From the NCBI GenBank assembly GCA_965221845.1, contig OZ244919.1, positions 1,116,001 through 1,180,000 on the forward strand: DNA of 64,000 nucleotides, in the 5' to 3' direction. The stretch is from JAJEFO01 sp965221845 (GTDB lineage Bacteria; Pseudomonadota; Alphaproteobacteria; Rhodobacterales; Rhodobacteraceae). Every line of letters begins with the position of its first letter. Position 1 is the stretch's first letter. This document shows, in pieces, positions 56,042 to 64,000 of this stretch. The notes under the pieces were generated by a model. That model worked only from the letters and a program-made list of their open reading frames with translations, was not told where the DNA came from and made no database searches. The position numbers and the translations under genes are program-made.

Positions 56042-56478
56042 CGCGGCGGCGGAAGGAGCGGGCGGTCAGCAACTCGATGTCGTGCCCCGACGCGGAGTGG
56101 GCGCGCATCCGGGCCGCGGCGGAGGCCGCCGGCGAGGCGATCGGCCGCCACGTCGTGCGCCGGTGCCTGACGGACGATCCCGCGCCGAGCGCGCGGCCGC
56201 GGGCGTCGCAGGCGCTCAGCCCGGAGCAGCAGCGCCACATGTACGACGCGGTCATCGGGATGGCGCGGACGAAGCCGGACCCGATGCTTCCGGAGCATCC
56301 CCAGCTCTGGATCCTCCGGCTGGGCATCCTGCAGGTCTGCGTGAGGCGCATCGAGGCCATGGAGCGGGAGGGGCGGACGGAGGAGCTTCATGCCCTGCTG
56401 CGGGAGGCCTTCGGCGCGGACGACGGCGCGGACGCGGCCGAGGCGATCCGCGGGGGCCTGAGGCGCGCACTGGGCTGA
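56038..56478 (+). CDS. Small ribbon-helix-helix-like protein, third of three
   Basis: 146 residues from a GTG overlapping the second gene. The N-terminal motif is NSMSCPDAEWARIRAAAEAA then GEAIGRHVVRRCL, a more diverged version of the same two-helix unit. It is followed by LSPEQQRHMYDAVIGMARTK, parallel to ALTGAEQRRQLEILERC of the second protein, and a helical tail rich in Glu/Ala. Not a toxin family I recognise. A palindromic hairpin 18 bp after the stop may end the transcript. Confidence 0.6.
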   Translation: MTRRRKERAVSNSMSCPDAEWARIRAAAEAAGEAIGRHVVRRCLTDDPAPSARPRASQALSPEQQRHMYDAVIGMARTKPDPMLPEHPQLWILRLGILQVCVRRIEAMEREGRTEELHALLREAFGADDGADAAEAIRGGLRRALG

Positions 56479-56495
56479 ACGTCCCCGTCGCGGGA

Positions 56496-56510
56496 ACCGC
56501 GGGCCGCGGT
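56496..56510. terminator. Palindrome after the three-gene operon
   Basis: ACCGCGG-G-CCGCGGT, a perfect 7-bp inverted repeat 18 bp after the third stop codon. It is very stable but without a following T-run, so factor-independent termination is uncertain. Confidence 0.35.
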
Positions 56511-56778
56511 CCTACCGCCCGATGTCGATCCCGGCGCCCATGCCGCGCGAGGGGCGCCGGAAGGCGGCGGCTGACGCGCCCTTCCCGTGTCCGGCTGCAT
56601 GGCCGACAATTCCGCGACCAGCGGCGCCAGGCCCGGACTGGCAGCACGTCAGACGGGTGCAATCATGGCGAAGTCAACGCCCGCGACGGGCTCCCGTCCC
56701 GCACCCATCCTGCAAATCCCCTGACATCTTAATGTTTCGGCAAGACGCTCGGCGCTCGAAAGTCTGACAACCTTCGGC

Positions 56779-57653
56779 TAGGGCCCGTTGACAGTTGCCT
56801 TGCGAATCGCCCGCTTCCATGCCATTTCCTTCCCCGATGACCGCCGGAACGGCGGCACGGGCAGGAAACAGGTGACATCATGAATGCAGACAGGACGGTT
56901 CTGACCGACGCCATGTGGGCGCGGATCGAGGACATGCTGCCGGGCAAGAAGTCCGATCCCGGCGGCACGGCGGTGGACAACCGCCTTTTCATGGAGGCGG
57001 TGCTCTGGCGGTTCCGCACGGGGTCGCCGTGGCGCGACCTCCCCGCGCGGTTCGGGAACTGGAACAGCGTCTTCAAACGGTTCCGGCGCTGGGCGCTTTC
57101 GGGGGTATTCGAACGCGTTTTCAACGCCTTGTCGGAGGAGTTCGACCTCGAGTGGGTGTTCGTCGACGGCACGGTCGTCCAGGCGCACCGGAAGGCGTCC
57201 GGCGCAAAAGGGGGACCTCGAGCCAGGGGATCGGTCGTTCCAGAGGCGGCCTGACGAGCAAGGTCGTGGCCGTCGTGGACGCGCTCGGCTATCTGGTCCG
57301 CTTCAGGATCCTTCCCGGCCAGGCGCACGACCTCAAGGGGGTGCCGGGGCTTCTCGACGGCCTGGCGTTCGGGGCCTTCGTCGGCGACAGGGCGTTCGAC
57401 GCGGACTGGCTGCTGGAGGACCTGGCGGAACGCGGGGCGGAGGCGGTGATTCCGTCGAAGCGGAGCCGGACGGTGTCGCGGGCGCATGACCGGGAGGTCT
57501 ACGGCTGGCGGCACCTGGTGGAGAACTTCTTCGCGAAGATCAAGGAGTTCCGTGCGATCGCGACCCGGTACGACAAGACCGACGCGAGCTTTGCCGCCGG
57601 GATCCACCTCGTCGCCGGCGTGGTCGCGGCGACATGAGTGTCAACGGGCCCTA
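56779..57653. mobile_element. IS5-family (IS427-like) element, intact ends
   Basis: Perfect 15-bp inverted repeats TAGGGCCCGTTGACA (56779-56793) and TGTCAACGGGCCCTA (57639-57653). The outermost TA, or CTAG (56778-56781 and 57651-57654), is present on both sides, fitting the small TA-type target duplication of this group. 875 bp with one transposase in two overlapping frames. It sits 40 bp upstream of the helicase gene. Confidence 0.9.
56880..57637 (+). CDS. IS5-family transposase, probable -1 programmed frameshift
   Basis: First frame starts MNADRTVLTDAMWARIEDML, has the IS5 domain (LWRFRTGSPWRDLPARFGNW) and the first catalytic Asp in LEWVFVDGTVVQAHRKASGA, and stops at 57254. The run AAAAGGGGG (57206-57214) allows a -1 slip into the second frame, which continues GIGRSRGGLTSKVVAVVDAL. 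That frame has the second Asp in FVGDRAFDADWLLED and the Glu in WRHLVENFFAKIKEFRAIAT. The DDE triad is complete, and IS427-group elements are known for frameshifted transposases, so this copy may be active. Confidence 0.85.
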
Positions 57654-57693
57654 GACCGGGCGGAGGGTCCGACAGGGAAGGCACTCGACCGTC

Positions 57694-59471
57694 ATGCAAC
57701 TGACAGAAGGCGAGACCATCGACGTTGCCGGCACCATTGATGGCCGGCAGGTGGTCGAATACGGCGAGGGGCAGACCATGGCCAATGCGGCGCTGCTCCC
57801 GGATGGTGGCGGCGCTCCCGTGCAAGTCGTCTGGTGGCAGCATGGCCGTGCGCCGCCCGACGGAGCCCGCGTTCGGGTCAGTGGCGTCGTCAAGGAATTC
57901 AAAGGACAGCTCCAGGTCCACGCGGAGAAAACCGGTGTTGAGCGGGCCGGGTCGGCCGGCGGAGCGATGTCCTCCATCGCAGCGTTCTACCTCGCGTGCG
58001 TCGAGGCGGAGGCCGCCGGCGCCCTTCGACTCCGGCCCGACGACGGGCGGCACATCGTGCTGTGCGGCACGACGAGCCCGTTGCACGGGCCCGTCTGCAT
58101 TCCCGAAGGCTCCCGACACGACCGGTGGTTCCGGGACCGTCAGAGGGAGGTCGGCGAAGCCCTTCTGGCAGGCTGGCCTCTGGTGGTCGGCCCCGACACC
58201 GACACCGACACCGACACCGGCGGCCTCGTCACGTCCCCCCTCCTGATCGCGGAGACCGAACTCAGAACGTCCGACGGTGCCTGGCGGATTCAGTGCCTGG
58301 ATCCCGGCGCGGAACTGAACCCGTTCGCCCTTGATCTCCTCGAACCTGGACGGGAGGCGCGCGAAGAACTGGTGTCCGCGGTCCAGGCCCGCGTCGAGGT
58401 CGAGGAATCCGCCACATCGGCGGCCCGTGCGCAGGCGATTCTCCGCGCGCTCCGTGACGAAGGCGTAAGGGGGCTCGACACCCTCGATCCCGCGTCCCTC
58501 TCGTCGGCGGCCGACGGCGAAGGGATCCACAACGCCGGCGCGGTCATTGCCGCGGCAGGCGGCCTGCGCGCCACCCGGAACCTGGCGAAAGACCTCGAGG
58601 AGATCGCGAACTACCCCGAACTCGTCTCCAAGGGCCCGGCGGCGGTCCTGCTCGGCCACGCGCCGGCGCCGGACGTCCCGCTCCCGGCGCCTCACCCGAC
58701 CGTCGGCTTCTCCTCCCTTCGCCAGGACCAGGCCGTCCATTCCGCGATGGTGAACGACTTCACCGTCGTGACCGGCCCTCCGGGAACCGGCAAGTCCCAG
58801 GTCCTTGTGAACGTCGTGGCCGCCGCCGTCGCCCGGGGCGAGACCGTGCTGTTCGCCTCGAAGAACAACCGTGCCGTCGATGTCGTGGTCGACCGGCTGC
58901 GGGTCGCCTCGCCAAGTTCCGTCGTCATCCGCGCCGGCGCCGCGGGCAGGCGCAACGAGGTCGCCAAATACATCGCCGACGCCCTGTCCTCTGACCTTGG
59001 ACAAGGGAGTCCCGCCGCCGCGCACCGCGCGTGGGACGGAGTCGAGAAACAGCTGCGCCGGCTTTACGGGTCCCTGCACGAACGCCGGCGCCTGGAGTTG
59101 GAACGCGACGATCGGGTCGCGAAGCTGAAGGCGGCGTTCGACCGGCTGCCGCCCGGAACCGGAGCGGGCACGGACATTGCCGAACTCGATGCCGCGCTGG
59201 CGCAGGCCCGCAATGCGCTCGACGCCTTCGGTGACCGCCTCGGGCTGATCGGCCGGTGGCGCCGCCATCGCGCACGCCTCGAGAGAGCGCGCCGGGCGCT
59301 CGAGCGCGTCGGCGACGTCCTCGGAATCCGGTCTTCGGACATCGAGGCATGCCTGTCCTCCGTCTCCGAAAGGCCGGAACGCACCCTGGCGCCCCGACGC
59401 GACTTCCGGCCGGTGGAGCAGGTCGCGGGCGACCTGCGGGAGGTCGCCGAGCATCGCCGCGAGATCCACCG
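57694..59471 (+). pseudogene. OB-fold plus SF1-type helicase, truncated by an IS remnant
   Basis: Residues 1-90 look like an OB-fold nucleic-acid-binding domain (VAGTIDGRQVVEYGEGQTMA, GARVRVSGVVKEFKGQLQVH). The Walker A GPPGTGKSQVLVNVVAAAVA near residue 360 is followed by ETVLFASKNNRAVDVVVDRL (motif Ia of Upf1/DNA2-like helicases) and a coiled-coil insertion. Motifs II to VI are absent because the gene breaks near 59471 at the edge of an inverted IS4/DUF4338 fragment; the remaining open frame to 59538 reads IS sequence. About 590 aa of a protein that would normally exceed 1000. A (GACACC)-type repeat near 58195 encodes DTDTDTDT. Confidence 0.7.
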
Positions 59472-59722
59472 GCCGTCTCCTGGACGTCGGCGATCTGCCG
59501 CCGTGTCAGGCGACGCCCGGAGAAGGCGGTCGACCTGAGGTCGGTGATACGCGGATCCATGGCGCGCTCCCGCACTTGCCTGACGCCATCATGCAAATCG
59601 CCGGCCGCTTGTCAAGCGGTTATGCGAAAAAATTCCGGGATGCGGGAAACCGCGCGATATCAGGAGGTTGCGGCCGGCGGAAAAATCGCGCCCGGAACGT
59701 TAGGCCCATCCGAATGCCATTG
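59472..59722 (-). mobile_element. 5' remnant of an IS4/DUF4338 element
   Basis: On the minus strand the outer end is CAATGGCATT (59722-59713), matching the first ten bases of the element at 23578-25688. The transposase start MDPRITDLRSTAFSGRRLTR then RQIADVQETA closely parallels MDPRITNLESTTFFGRRLTR of that element. Homology stops at about 59472 where the helicase gene is interrupted. Only about 250 bp survives. Confidence 0.75.
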
Positions 59723-59835
59723 CCCCGCTGCCCGGGCCGAACGGCGTGCGCAGGTTGCGCGCCCGGACCGGATCCTCGCCGCCCCGCACCTGCCGGCCGG
59801 ACCGGAGCAGGGACGGGATCCCGGGCGGGAACGCC

Positions 59836-60101
59836 GCCGGCCCCGGCATCAGGCCTCCCGGAGAGGCTGAAGCCGCGCGCGTCGACCGGGTCGGGGACGC
59901 GGCCGAAGCACGCACGCACCGCGCGAAGCACGGCCCTGGCATCGGCGGATGCCTGCGAAAGGGGTTTCCGGACATCTGCTGCCCGGCTCCTGCCTGGCCG
60001 CGGCAAGGCCGGTCCGGCGGGAAAGGCCTGCGACAGGAAGATTCGCGGCTGCCGCGCAACCGACTGACAATGAACGAAAGGAAATCTCGCGGGAATTGCT
60101 G
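59836..60101. repeat. Element R, fragment C1 (left end, inverted)
   Basis: Matches the reverse complement of about 51493-51760 of copy A; its terminus CTCGCGGGAATTGCTG is at 60086-60101 and faces inward, directly against fragment C2. It has 15 of 16 terminal bases. Confidence 0.65.
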
Positions 60102-60106
60102 GCCAT

Positions 60107-60511
60107 GGCAGGAACCGCCCTTGGGGCGTCTTCGCGACGCTCGCCATGCTCGCCTTCCCGGTCGATGCGGGTCGCGGCGGCACTGCTGCCCGCCGTTCGG
60201 GAAGGCGCGGGAACACTGGGGACGCATCCCCTGCCTCCGGGACCGGATGCGGGAACCGGCCGGACCTTCGCCTTCCGGGACTGGAAGACCCCTGCCGCGC
60301 GCTCGCGGGAGAGCCTGGCAAGGAGGACCATGCCGGCCCGTCCGTGCCGGGCCGTGACCGCCCCGGCCACGCCCGGACGGCCCCGATCCCGCCCTTCGCC
60401 GGCACCGCCACGATCCCGGGCCGCCGCCCGGCCGCCGGTCGTGCGCACACGGAACTGCCGCCCGCCATGACCGCGCCTTCGCGCACCGACGGTCAGGCTG
60501 GCGGGAATTGC
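60107..60511. repeat. Element R, fragment C2 (right end, direct)
   Basis: Matches about 52162-52570 of copy A in the same orientation and ends CTGGCGGGAATTGCTG at 60496-60511. Together with C1 it looks like a copy whose left part was inverted and whose middle was lost. Confidence 0.65.
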
Positions 60512-60844
60512 TGATGACGATACATGTGACCTTGACATGGCGCGCTGGCTGCCGGACGAGGGGGCCGAAAGGGTTCTTGCCCACGGTCGCGGCCCTGCCC
60601 CGGACGATCCGGCCGTCGGCGAAGCCGGGGGGGGGCGACAGCGTGAGCGTTCTTCTGATGACCGCCTCGGAACGGCCGCGCGCGTCTTGCGACCGCGGCC
60701 AGCGGGTCGAGGTCCTAGGAGCGGGCGGCATGGCACCGCCGGCTATGTGTCCGAGACGCGTGTCGAGACCGCGACATCGGACGGCTGTGTGCGCCCTCCG
60801 CTCCTCACGGAGCTCTGCGAAGCGGCCCGCACGGAAGGGATTCC
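60512..60844. other. Gap after element R fragment C2
   Basis: 333 bp with no supported gene; probably degenerate coding sequence of the oxidoreductase whose tail is recognisable just downstream. A run of eight G lies at about 60629-60636. Confidence 0.35.
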
Positions 60845-60987
60845 GTGCGTTCGTGAATGCCGCTGCAACCGGGACAGCGCCGTCGGTGTCCGGCCATGAC
60901 GGCCTGGTGGCGCCCGCACTGGCCGAGGCCGCGAATGTCTCGATGGCCGGGGACCGCACGGTCGCGGTCGATGAAGGCCTGGAATGA
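60845..60987 (+). pseudogene. Gfo/Idh/MocA-type oxidoreductase, C-terminal remnant
   Basis: The plus frame ending at 60987 reads AFVNAAATGTAPSVSGHDGL then VAPALAEAANVSMAGDRTVA, the pattern FVdAv.tG..P.vsG.DGL.al.lAeAa..S...gr.V of the C-terminal domain of sugar-type oxidoreductases. No intact N-terminal NAD-binding domain lies upstream. The remnant points to loss of a catabolic dehydrogenase here. Confidence 0.5.
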
Positions 60988-61030
60988 GCCGGTCAGGGTG
61001 GAGAGTGCAGTTGCCTGAGGAATTCGCGCG

Positions 61031-61231
61031 TTGAAAAGGGACCCGTTCGGACTGCGCAATCCGGTCTTCCTGCCCCTGTGGCGCAGGATTGCGATCTTTG
61101 CCCTCTGCCTCGGCTGGAGCCTGCTCGAACTGCATTGGAACAACCCGTTCTGGTTCGCCCTTTTCTTCGCCCTGGCGATCTACCTGGCCTACGAGTTCTT
61201 CCTCAAGTTCGATCCGGAAAACTACCGGTAG
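61031..61231 (+). CDS. Small conserved-type membrane protein, TTG start
   Basis: 66 residues with two hydrophobic segments (RRIAIFALCLGWSLLELHWN and PFWFALFFALAIYLAYEFFL) and a charged end FDPENYR. The TTG at 61031 is nine bases after GAGGA and is the only reasonable start. Similar short two-helix proteins occur in alphaproteobacteria, but no function is known to me. It stands alone, convergent with the lysozyme-like gene. Confidence 0.65.
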   Translation: MKRDPFGLRNPVFLPLWRRIAIFALCLGWSLLELHWNNPFWFALFFALAIYLAYEFFLKFDPENYR

Positions 61232-61291
61232 AGCCTCCTGCAGGGCCGTCGGGCCGGGCGGTCCCGTGATTGTCCGGCGCCCGGGCGCGGA

Positions 61292-61963
61292 TCACCGGGC
61301 GCCGGTCAGCCCCAGCCCGAACTCGGGCCCCAGGCCGCGAAACGCCCGGCGCAACCGCTCCAGCCGGGTGTCCGCCCCGGGCGCGCGCCGAAGCGGCACG
61401 GCCTTGCCCGCGAGCAATGCGAGCACCGCCTCGGGCGTCGTCTGCGCCCGGTTGCCCGCCACCCCGTGAAACGCCGACAGGCCGACATCCGGGCCATCGA
61501 GCACCGGCAGCGCGGCCCAGGTCGCGGCCAGGCAATTGCCGAAGGCGGCATGCGCCTCGGTCTCCTCGGATCCCGGCCGTTCGCCGCATTCCGCGATCAG
61601 GAGCCGCGCAAGGCGGTCCTGCAGGCGCGCGCCGAAGCGGGCGTCCGGATCGAGGCCATGCTCCTGCACAAGCCGGTCCAGTGTCGGATATATGATCTGG
61701 TAGGCCCCGGCGGCCGTCGAAATCGCCCCGGCGGCACGCACCCTGAGCTGCCAGTCCATCACCGCCGCGACGCTCATCTCCGTCAGCCGCCGCGGCGGGG
61801 CCAGCGGGATGCGGCGCTCGTAAGCGTCATACCCTCCCGGCGCCTCGAAAAACCGGATGAACGCCAGAAGGTCCCGGGTGGTGGCAGTGCCCTCCTCGGG
61901 AAGCGCCGGGACCGGAAGGCACAGAATCATCGCCGCCCATGCAAGCCGCGTTCCAAGGCGCAT
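61292..61963 (-). CDS. Exported lysozyme-like (phage lysozyme/GH104-type) protein
   Basis: Starts MRLGTRLAWAAMILCLPVPA with a signal peptide ending near ALPEE. The body contains LLAFIRFFEAPGGYDAYERR, where the glutamate would be catalytic, and AAGAISTAAGAYQIIYPTLD, resembling the S-A-A-G-x-Y-Q motif of endolysin-type muramidases, then a C-terminal region with AFHGVAGNRAQTT. Likely acts on peptidoglycan in the periplasm. ATG 61963 begins the signal peptide; the frame continues upstream without coding character. Length 223 aa. Confidence 0.65.
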   Translation of the reverse strand: MRLGTRLAWAAMILCLPVPALPEEGTATTRDLLAFIRFFEAPGGYDAYERRIPLAPPRRLTEMSVAAVMDWQLRVRAAGAISTAAGAYQIIYPTLDRLVQEHGLDPDARFGARLQDRLARLLIAECGERPGSEETEAHAAFGNCLAATWAALPVLDGPDVGLSAFHGVAGNRAQTTPEAVLALLAGKAVPLRRAPGADTRLERLRRAFRGLGPEFGLGLTGAR

Positions 61964-62146
61964 CCGACGCCCGGACCCTTCCGCGCCGCCAGTCCGCCAT
62001 TTCACGCGGGCCATGGCCAGCCTGTCCAATGCACGGCGCTCCTCCCCGTCAGGGGACCGGCCTCGGTCCCTGTCACGCCGGCCAGGCGGAGACGCTCTCC
62101 GCGGGCCGCACGTCCGCCGCTCGGGCCGCCCCCGCAAGGCCGGCCT

Positions 62147-63058
62147 TCACCGCCCCACGGCCCTCCTGCCCTCTGCCCGGGTCCGCCTGAGCGCGATCTC
62201 GCGCCGCCAGATCGTCAGGCCGGACATCGCGATCATCAGCGCGCCCAGAACAGTCCATATGTCCGGCAGGTCACCAAAGACGGCCAGGCCGCCGGCCAGC
62301 ATGTAGATCAGGTAGCTATAGGAATACGGCATCAGGTAGCTCGCCTCCGCAATCCGGTGCGCACGGATCAGGAACTCATGGCCGATCCAGGCCAGCAGTC
62401 CGAGCAGGACCATGAGGGCAAGATCAAACGCCTCGGCGGGCACCATCCAGCGCAACAGGCAAAACGGCGCAAGCGCGACGGTGCCGGTCAGCCCGAGAAC
62501 GAACTGCATGACGAGCGGCTCGACGTCGTGCGACAGCCGCCGCGTCAGGATGGAGTAGAGCGCAAGCCCGGCTGCAGCCAGCAGCATCAGGAACGCGGCG
62601 GGATCCAGGCCCTCCCCGAACGGACGAATGACGACAAGCACGCCGGCGAAACCGAGGGCCACAGCCATCCACCGCACACGCCCGACCCTTTCGCCCAGAA
62701 GCGGCCAGGAGAGCGTGCAGACGATGATCGGAGCCGAGAACATGATTGCCGAGGCAATGGCCAGCGAAAGCGACCGCAGCGCCAGGAAATTGAAGATCGT
62801 GGCCAAGACCAGAAGCGACGCCCTCAGACAGAGAACCGGCAGCAGCGGCCGGGCGGCGGCAAGCCCCCGGCCGCGCAGCCCGACCAGCACACCGGACGTG
62901 ACGGCGAGCTGGACCGCGTAGCGGAAGAACGCCAGCTGGACAGCCGCGTACCCCGCGCCCAGAAGCAGCTTCGCGGAGATGTCGGCGGCCGCGAACATGA
63001 AGTTCGCGAACAGCATCATCAGGACGGCCGCCGTGGCGATCGCCCCGAAACGCGACAC
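62147..63058 (-). CDS. EamA/DMT-superfamily permease
   Basis: 303 residues with about ten membrane helices in two EamA repeats: ISAKLLLGAGYAAVQLAFFR in the first, and IAEASYLMPYSYSYLIYMLA and GGLAVFGDLPDIWTVLGALM in the second. Probable exporter of small metabolites; substrate unknown. It begins MSRFGAIATAAVLMMLFANF 27 bp after the dioxygenase stop, so the two may share a transcript. Confidence 0.83.
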   Translation of the reverse strand: MSRFGAIATAAVLMMLFANFMFAAADISAKLLLGAGYAAVQLAFFRYAVQLAVTSGVLVGLRGRGLAAARPLLPVLCLRASLLVLATIFNFLALRSLSLAIASAIMFSAPIIVCTLSWPLLGERVGRVRWMAVALGFAGVLVVIRPFGEGLDPAAFLMLLAAAGLALYSILTRRLSHDVEPLVMQFVLGLTGTVALAPFCLLRWMVPAEAFDLALMVLLGLLAWIGHEFLIRAHRIAEASYLMPYSYSYLIYMLAGGLAVFGDLPDIWTVLGALMIAMSGLTIWRREIALRRTRAEGRRAVGR

Positions 63059-63085
63059 GGTCAGGCCGCCCCCCGGGCGGCACGA

Positions 63086-64000
63086 TCAACCCGCATCGGC
63101 GCCGATGGCCGCGAACGCCCGGTCCTTCAGGCCCTTCTGGATCTCATAGATCGAGACCGCCACGTCCGGCTGCGGCTGCGGGATGCGCACCGGAATGTCC
63201 TTGAGACGCGGCTCGAGCGTCGACTCGCCGCACAGCATCCGGCTGTCGTAGTCCTCGATGCCGTCCCATCTGGTCATCGATCCCATGATCGGGAAGGCGT
63301 CCGCCGCCATCATCTCGTAGAACAGGAGCCGCCGAGGCCGGTTCGAGCGGTTCAGCGCTGAACCGTGCAGGATGCGCCCGTGATGGATCGAGAGGGATCC
63401 TGCAGGGCCGGTGAGCTGCACGGCATCCTCCAGGTCCAGGCCCAGCGCCTCGGGCAGCACCGCGCCGGCGAAGACGCCGTCGACATGATGATCGTGGACG
63501 GGCCCCTTGTGGCTGCCCGGAAAGACCATCAAGGGACCGTTCTCCTCTCCCATGTCGTCGATCAGGACGCCAGCCGCAAGGATGTCGTCGTTGGTGTGGG
63601 GATAGAACGCGTAGTCCTGATGCCACTCCACGGCGGCGCCGTAGCCCGCCTTCTTCATGTTCAGCTTGGTCGTGTGGAGCCTGAGGTCAGCGCCGATCAG
63701 GTCGCGGACGGGCGCCAGGACGTGATCCGAATACATGAGGTCCCGCACGACCCTGGACTGCGTGTGCGGCAGCTTGATCCTTCTCAGGCGCGGCTCCTCG
63801 GGCGTATGGCTGTCCTCGAGGTCAAGCCTGTCGTCCGACCCGGTCATCGTGCGCGCAACGTCCTCGAAACGCCCGATCTCGTCTCGGATGGCATCGATGA
63901 TCTCGGGGGGCACCCTGCCCTCGAGCACGAGATAGCCGTGCTCCGCGTAGAAGGCCTTCTGGGCCCCCGTCAGCGCCTCGCCCCTTTCGGACGCAACAGG
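63086..64000 (-). CDS. Phytanoyl-CoA dioxygenase family protein (5' end outside window)
   Basis: Fe(II)/2-oxoglutarate-dependent oxygenase of the PhyH family. The metal-binding HxD is in VEWHQDYAFYPHTND, the distal His in SLSIHHGRILHGSALNRS with the 2OG-binding Arg soon after (NRPRRLLFYEM), and MVFPGSHKGPVHDH is another family block. The frame stays open to the window edge and reads LTGAQKAFYAEHGYLVLEGR, the usual N-terminal start region, so the true start is likely just beyond 64000. Substrate unknown (ectoine, mycosporine or lipid hydroxylation occur in the family). Confidence 0.85.
   Translation of the reverse strand, partial: PVASERGEALTGAQKAFYAEHGYLVLEGRVPPEIIDAIRDEIGRFEDVARTMTGSDDRLDLEDSHTPEEPRLRRIKLPHTQSRVVRDLMYSDHVLAPVRDLIGADLRLHTTKLNMKKAGYGAAVEWHQDYAFYPHTNDDILAAGVLIDDMGEENGPLMVFPGSHKGPVHDHHVDGVFAGAVLPEALGLDLEDAVQLTGPAGSLSIHHGRILHGSALNRSNRPRRLLFYEMMAADAFPIMGSMTRWDGIEDYDSRMLCGESTLEPRLKDIPVRIPQPQPDVAVSIYEIQKGLKDRAFAAIGADAG

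Noticed and set aside
55236..56478. Three-gene operon as a toxin-antitoxin module
   Set aside because: All three products share the DNA-binding-like unit and none resembles a known toxin; three members instead of two.
58195..58222. CRISPR-like or satellite repeat
   Set aside because: Only four short hexamer units within a coding sequence; no spacers.

Overview
The window comes from a high-GC Gram-negative bacterium, most likely an alphaproteobacterium and probably Rhodobacterales-like. The reasons are a division and cell-wall (dcw) block reading mraZ-rsmH-ftsL-ftsI-murE-murF-mraY-murD, a fabI-fabB-fabA cluster divergent from an Irr-type Fur regulator, rpsF-rpsR-rplI with a long acidic L9 tail, an acpS-lepB-rnc block, and an IalB-family periplasmic protein. 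MurE carries the DNPR motif of meso-diaminopimelate ligases. No tRNA, rRNA or CRISPR array was seen. The species assignment is inference.

Layout. 1-93 is the 3' end of a transaldolase gene. 148-9450 is the dcw block on the minus strand, preceded by an AT-rich promoter region with direct repeats (9.7-9.9 kb). 10.1-13.6 kb holds photolyase divergent from a GlcNAc kinase/NagA pair. 13.7-17.6 kb is a nest of mobile elements: an IS4-type element with a DUF4338 domain, a truncated IS110 copy and other remnants. 17.6-23.5 kb is core metabolism: metG, fabI-fabB-fabA, irr and an SRAP protein. A second DUF4338-containing IS (23578-25688) with a perfect 10-bp target duplication lies against the rplI stop codon, followed by rplI-rpsR-rpsF and their promoter. 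27.7-29.5 kb has a transposase remnant, an EamA permease and IalB.

29.9-40.3 kb is a long plus-strand cluster that reads as an oxalate-catabolism operon: a GntR/FCD regulator with a 14-bp palindrome in front, oxalyl-CoA decarboxylase, formyl-CoA transferase, a formyltransferase-like protein, a degenerate UspA-like ORF, a TctCBA tripartite tricarboxylate-type transporter, and a P-loop protein translationally coupled to TctA. A PLP decarboxylase and a class III aminotransferase follow, separated by an IS66 remnant split by a second IS110 copy. Then come rnc-lepB-acpS and a decayed histone-deacetylase-family gene.

49.8-61.0 kb is an accessory, decaying region. It has an ISKra4-like element with a 10-bp target duplication, three copies or fragments of an unclassified inverted-repeat element, pncB, and a compact three-gene operon of ribbon-helix-helix-like proteins whose promoter -10 lies inside a perfect 9-bp inverted repeat. 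It continues with an intact-looking IS5 element, an OB-fold plus SF1-type helicase gene cut short by an IS remnant, and an oxidoreductase remnant. The right edge has a small membrane protein, a lysozyme-like exported protein, another EamA permease and a phytanoyl-CoA dioxygenase that runs off the window. Several element families and several pseudogenes suggest a genome undergoing IS expansion and gene decay, as seen in host-restricted lineages (inference).
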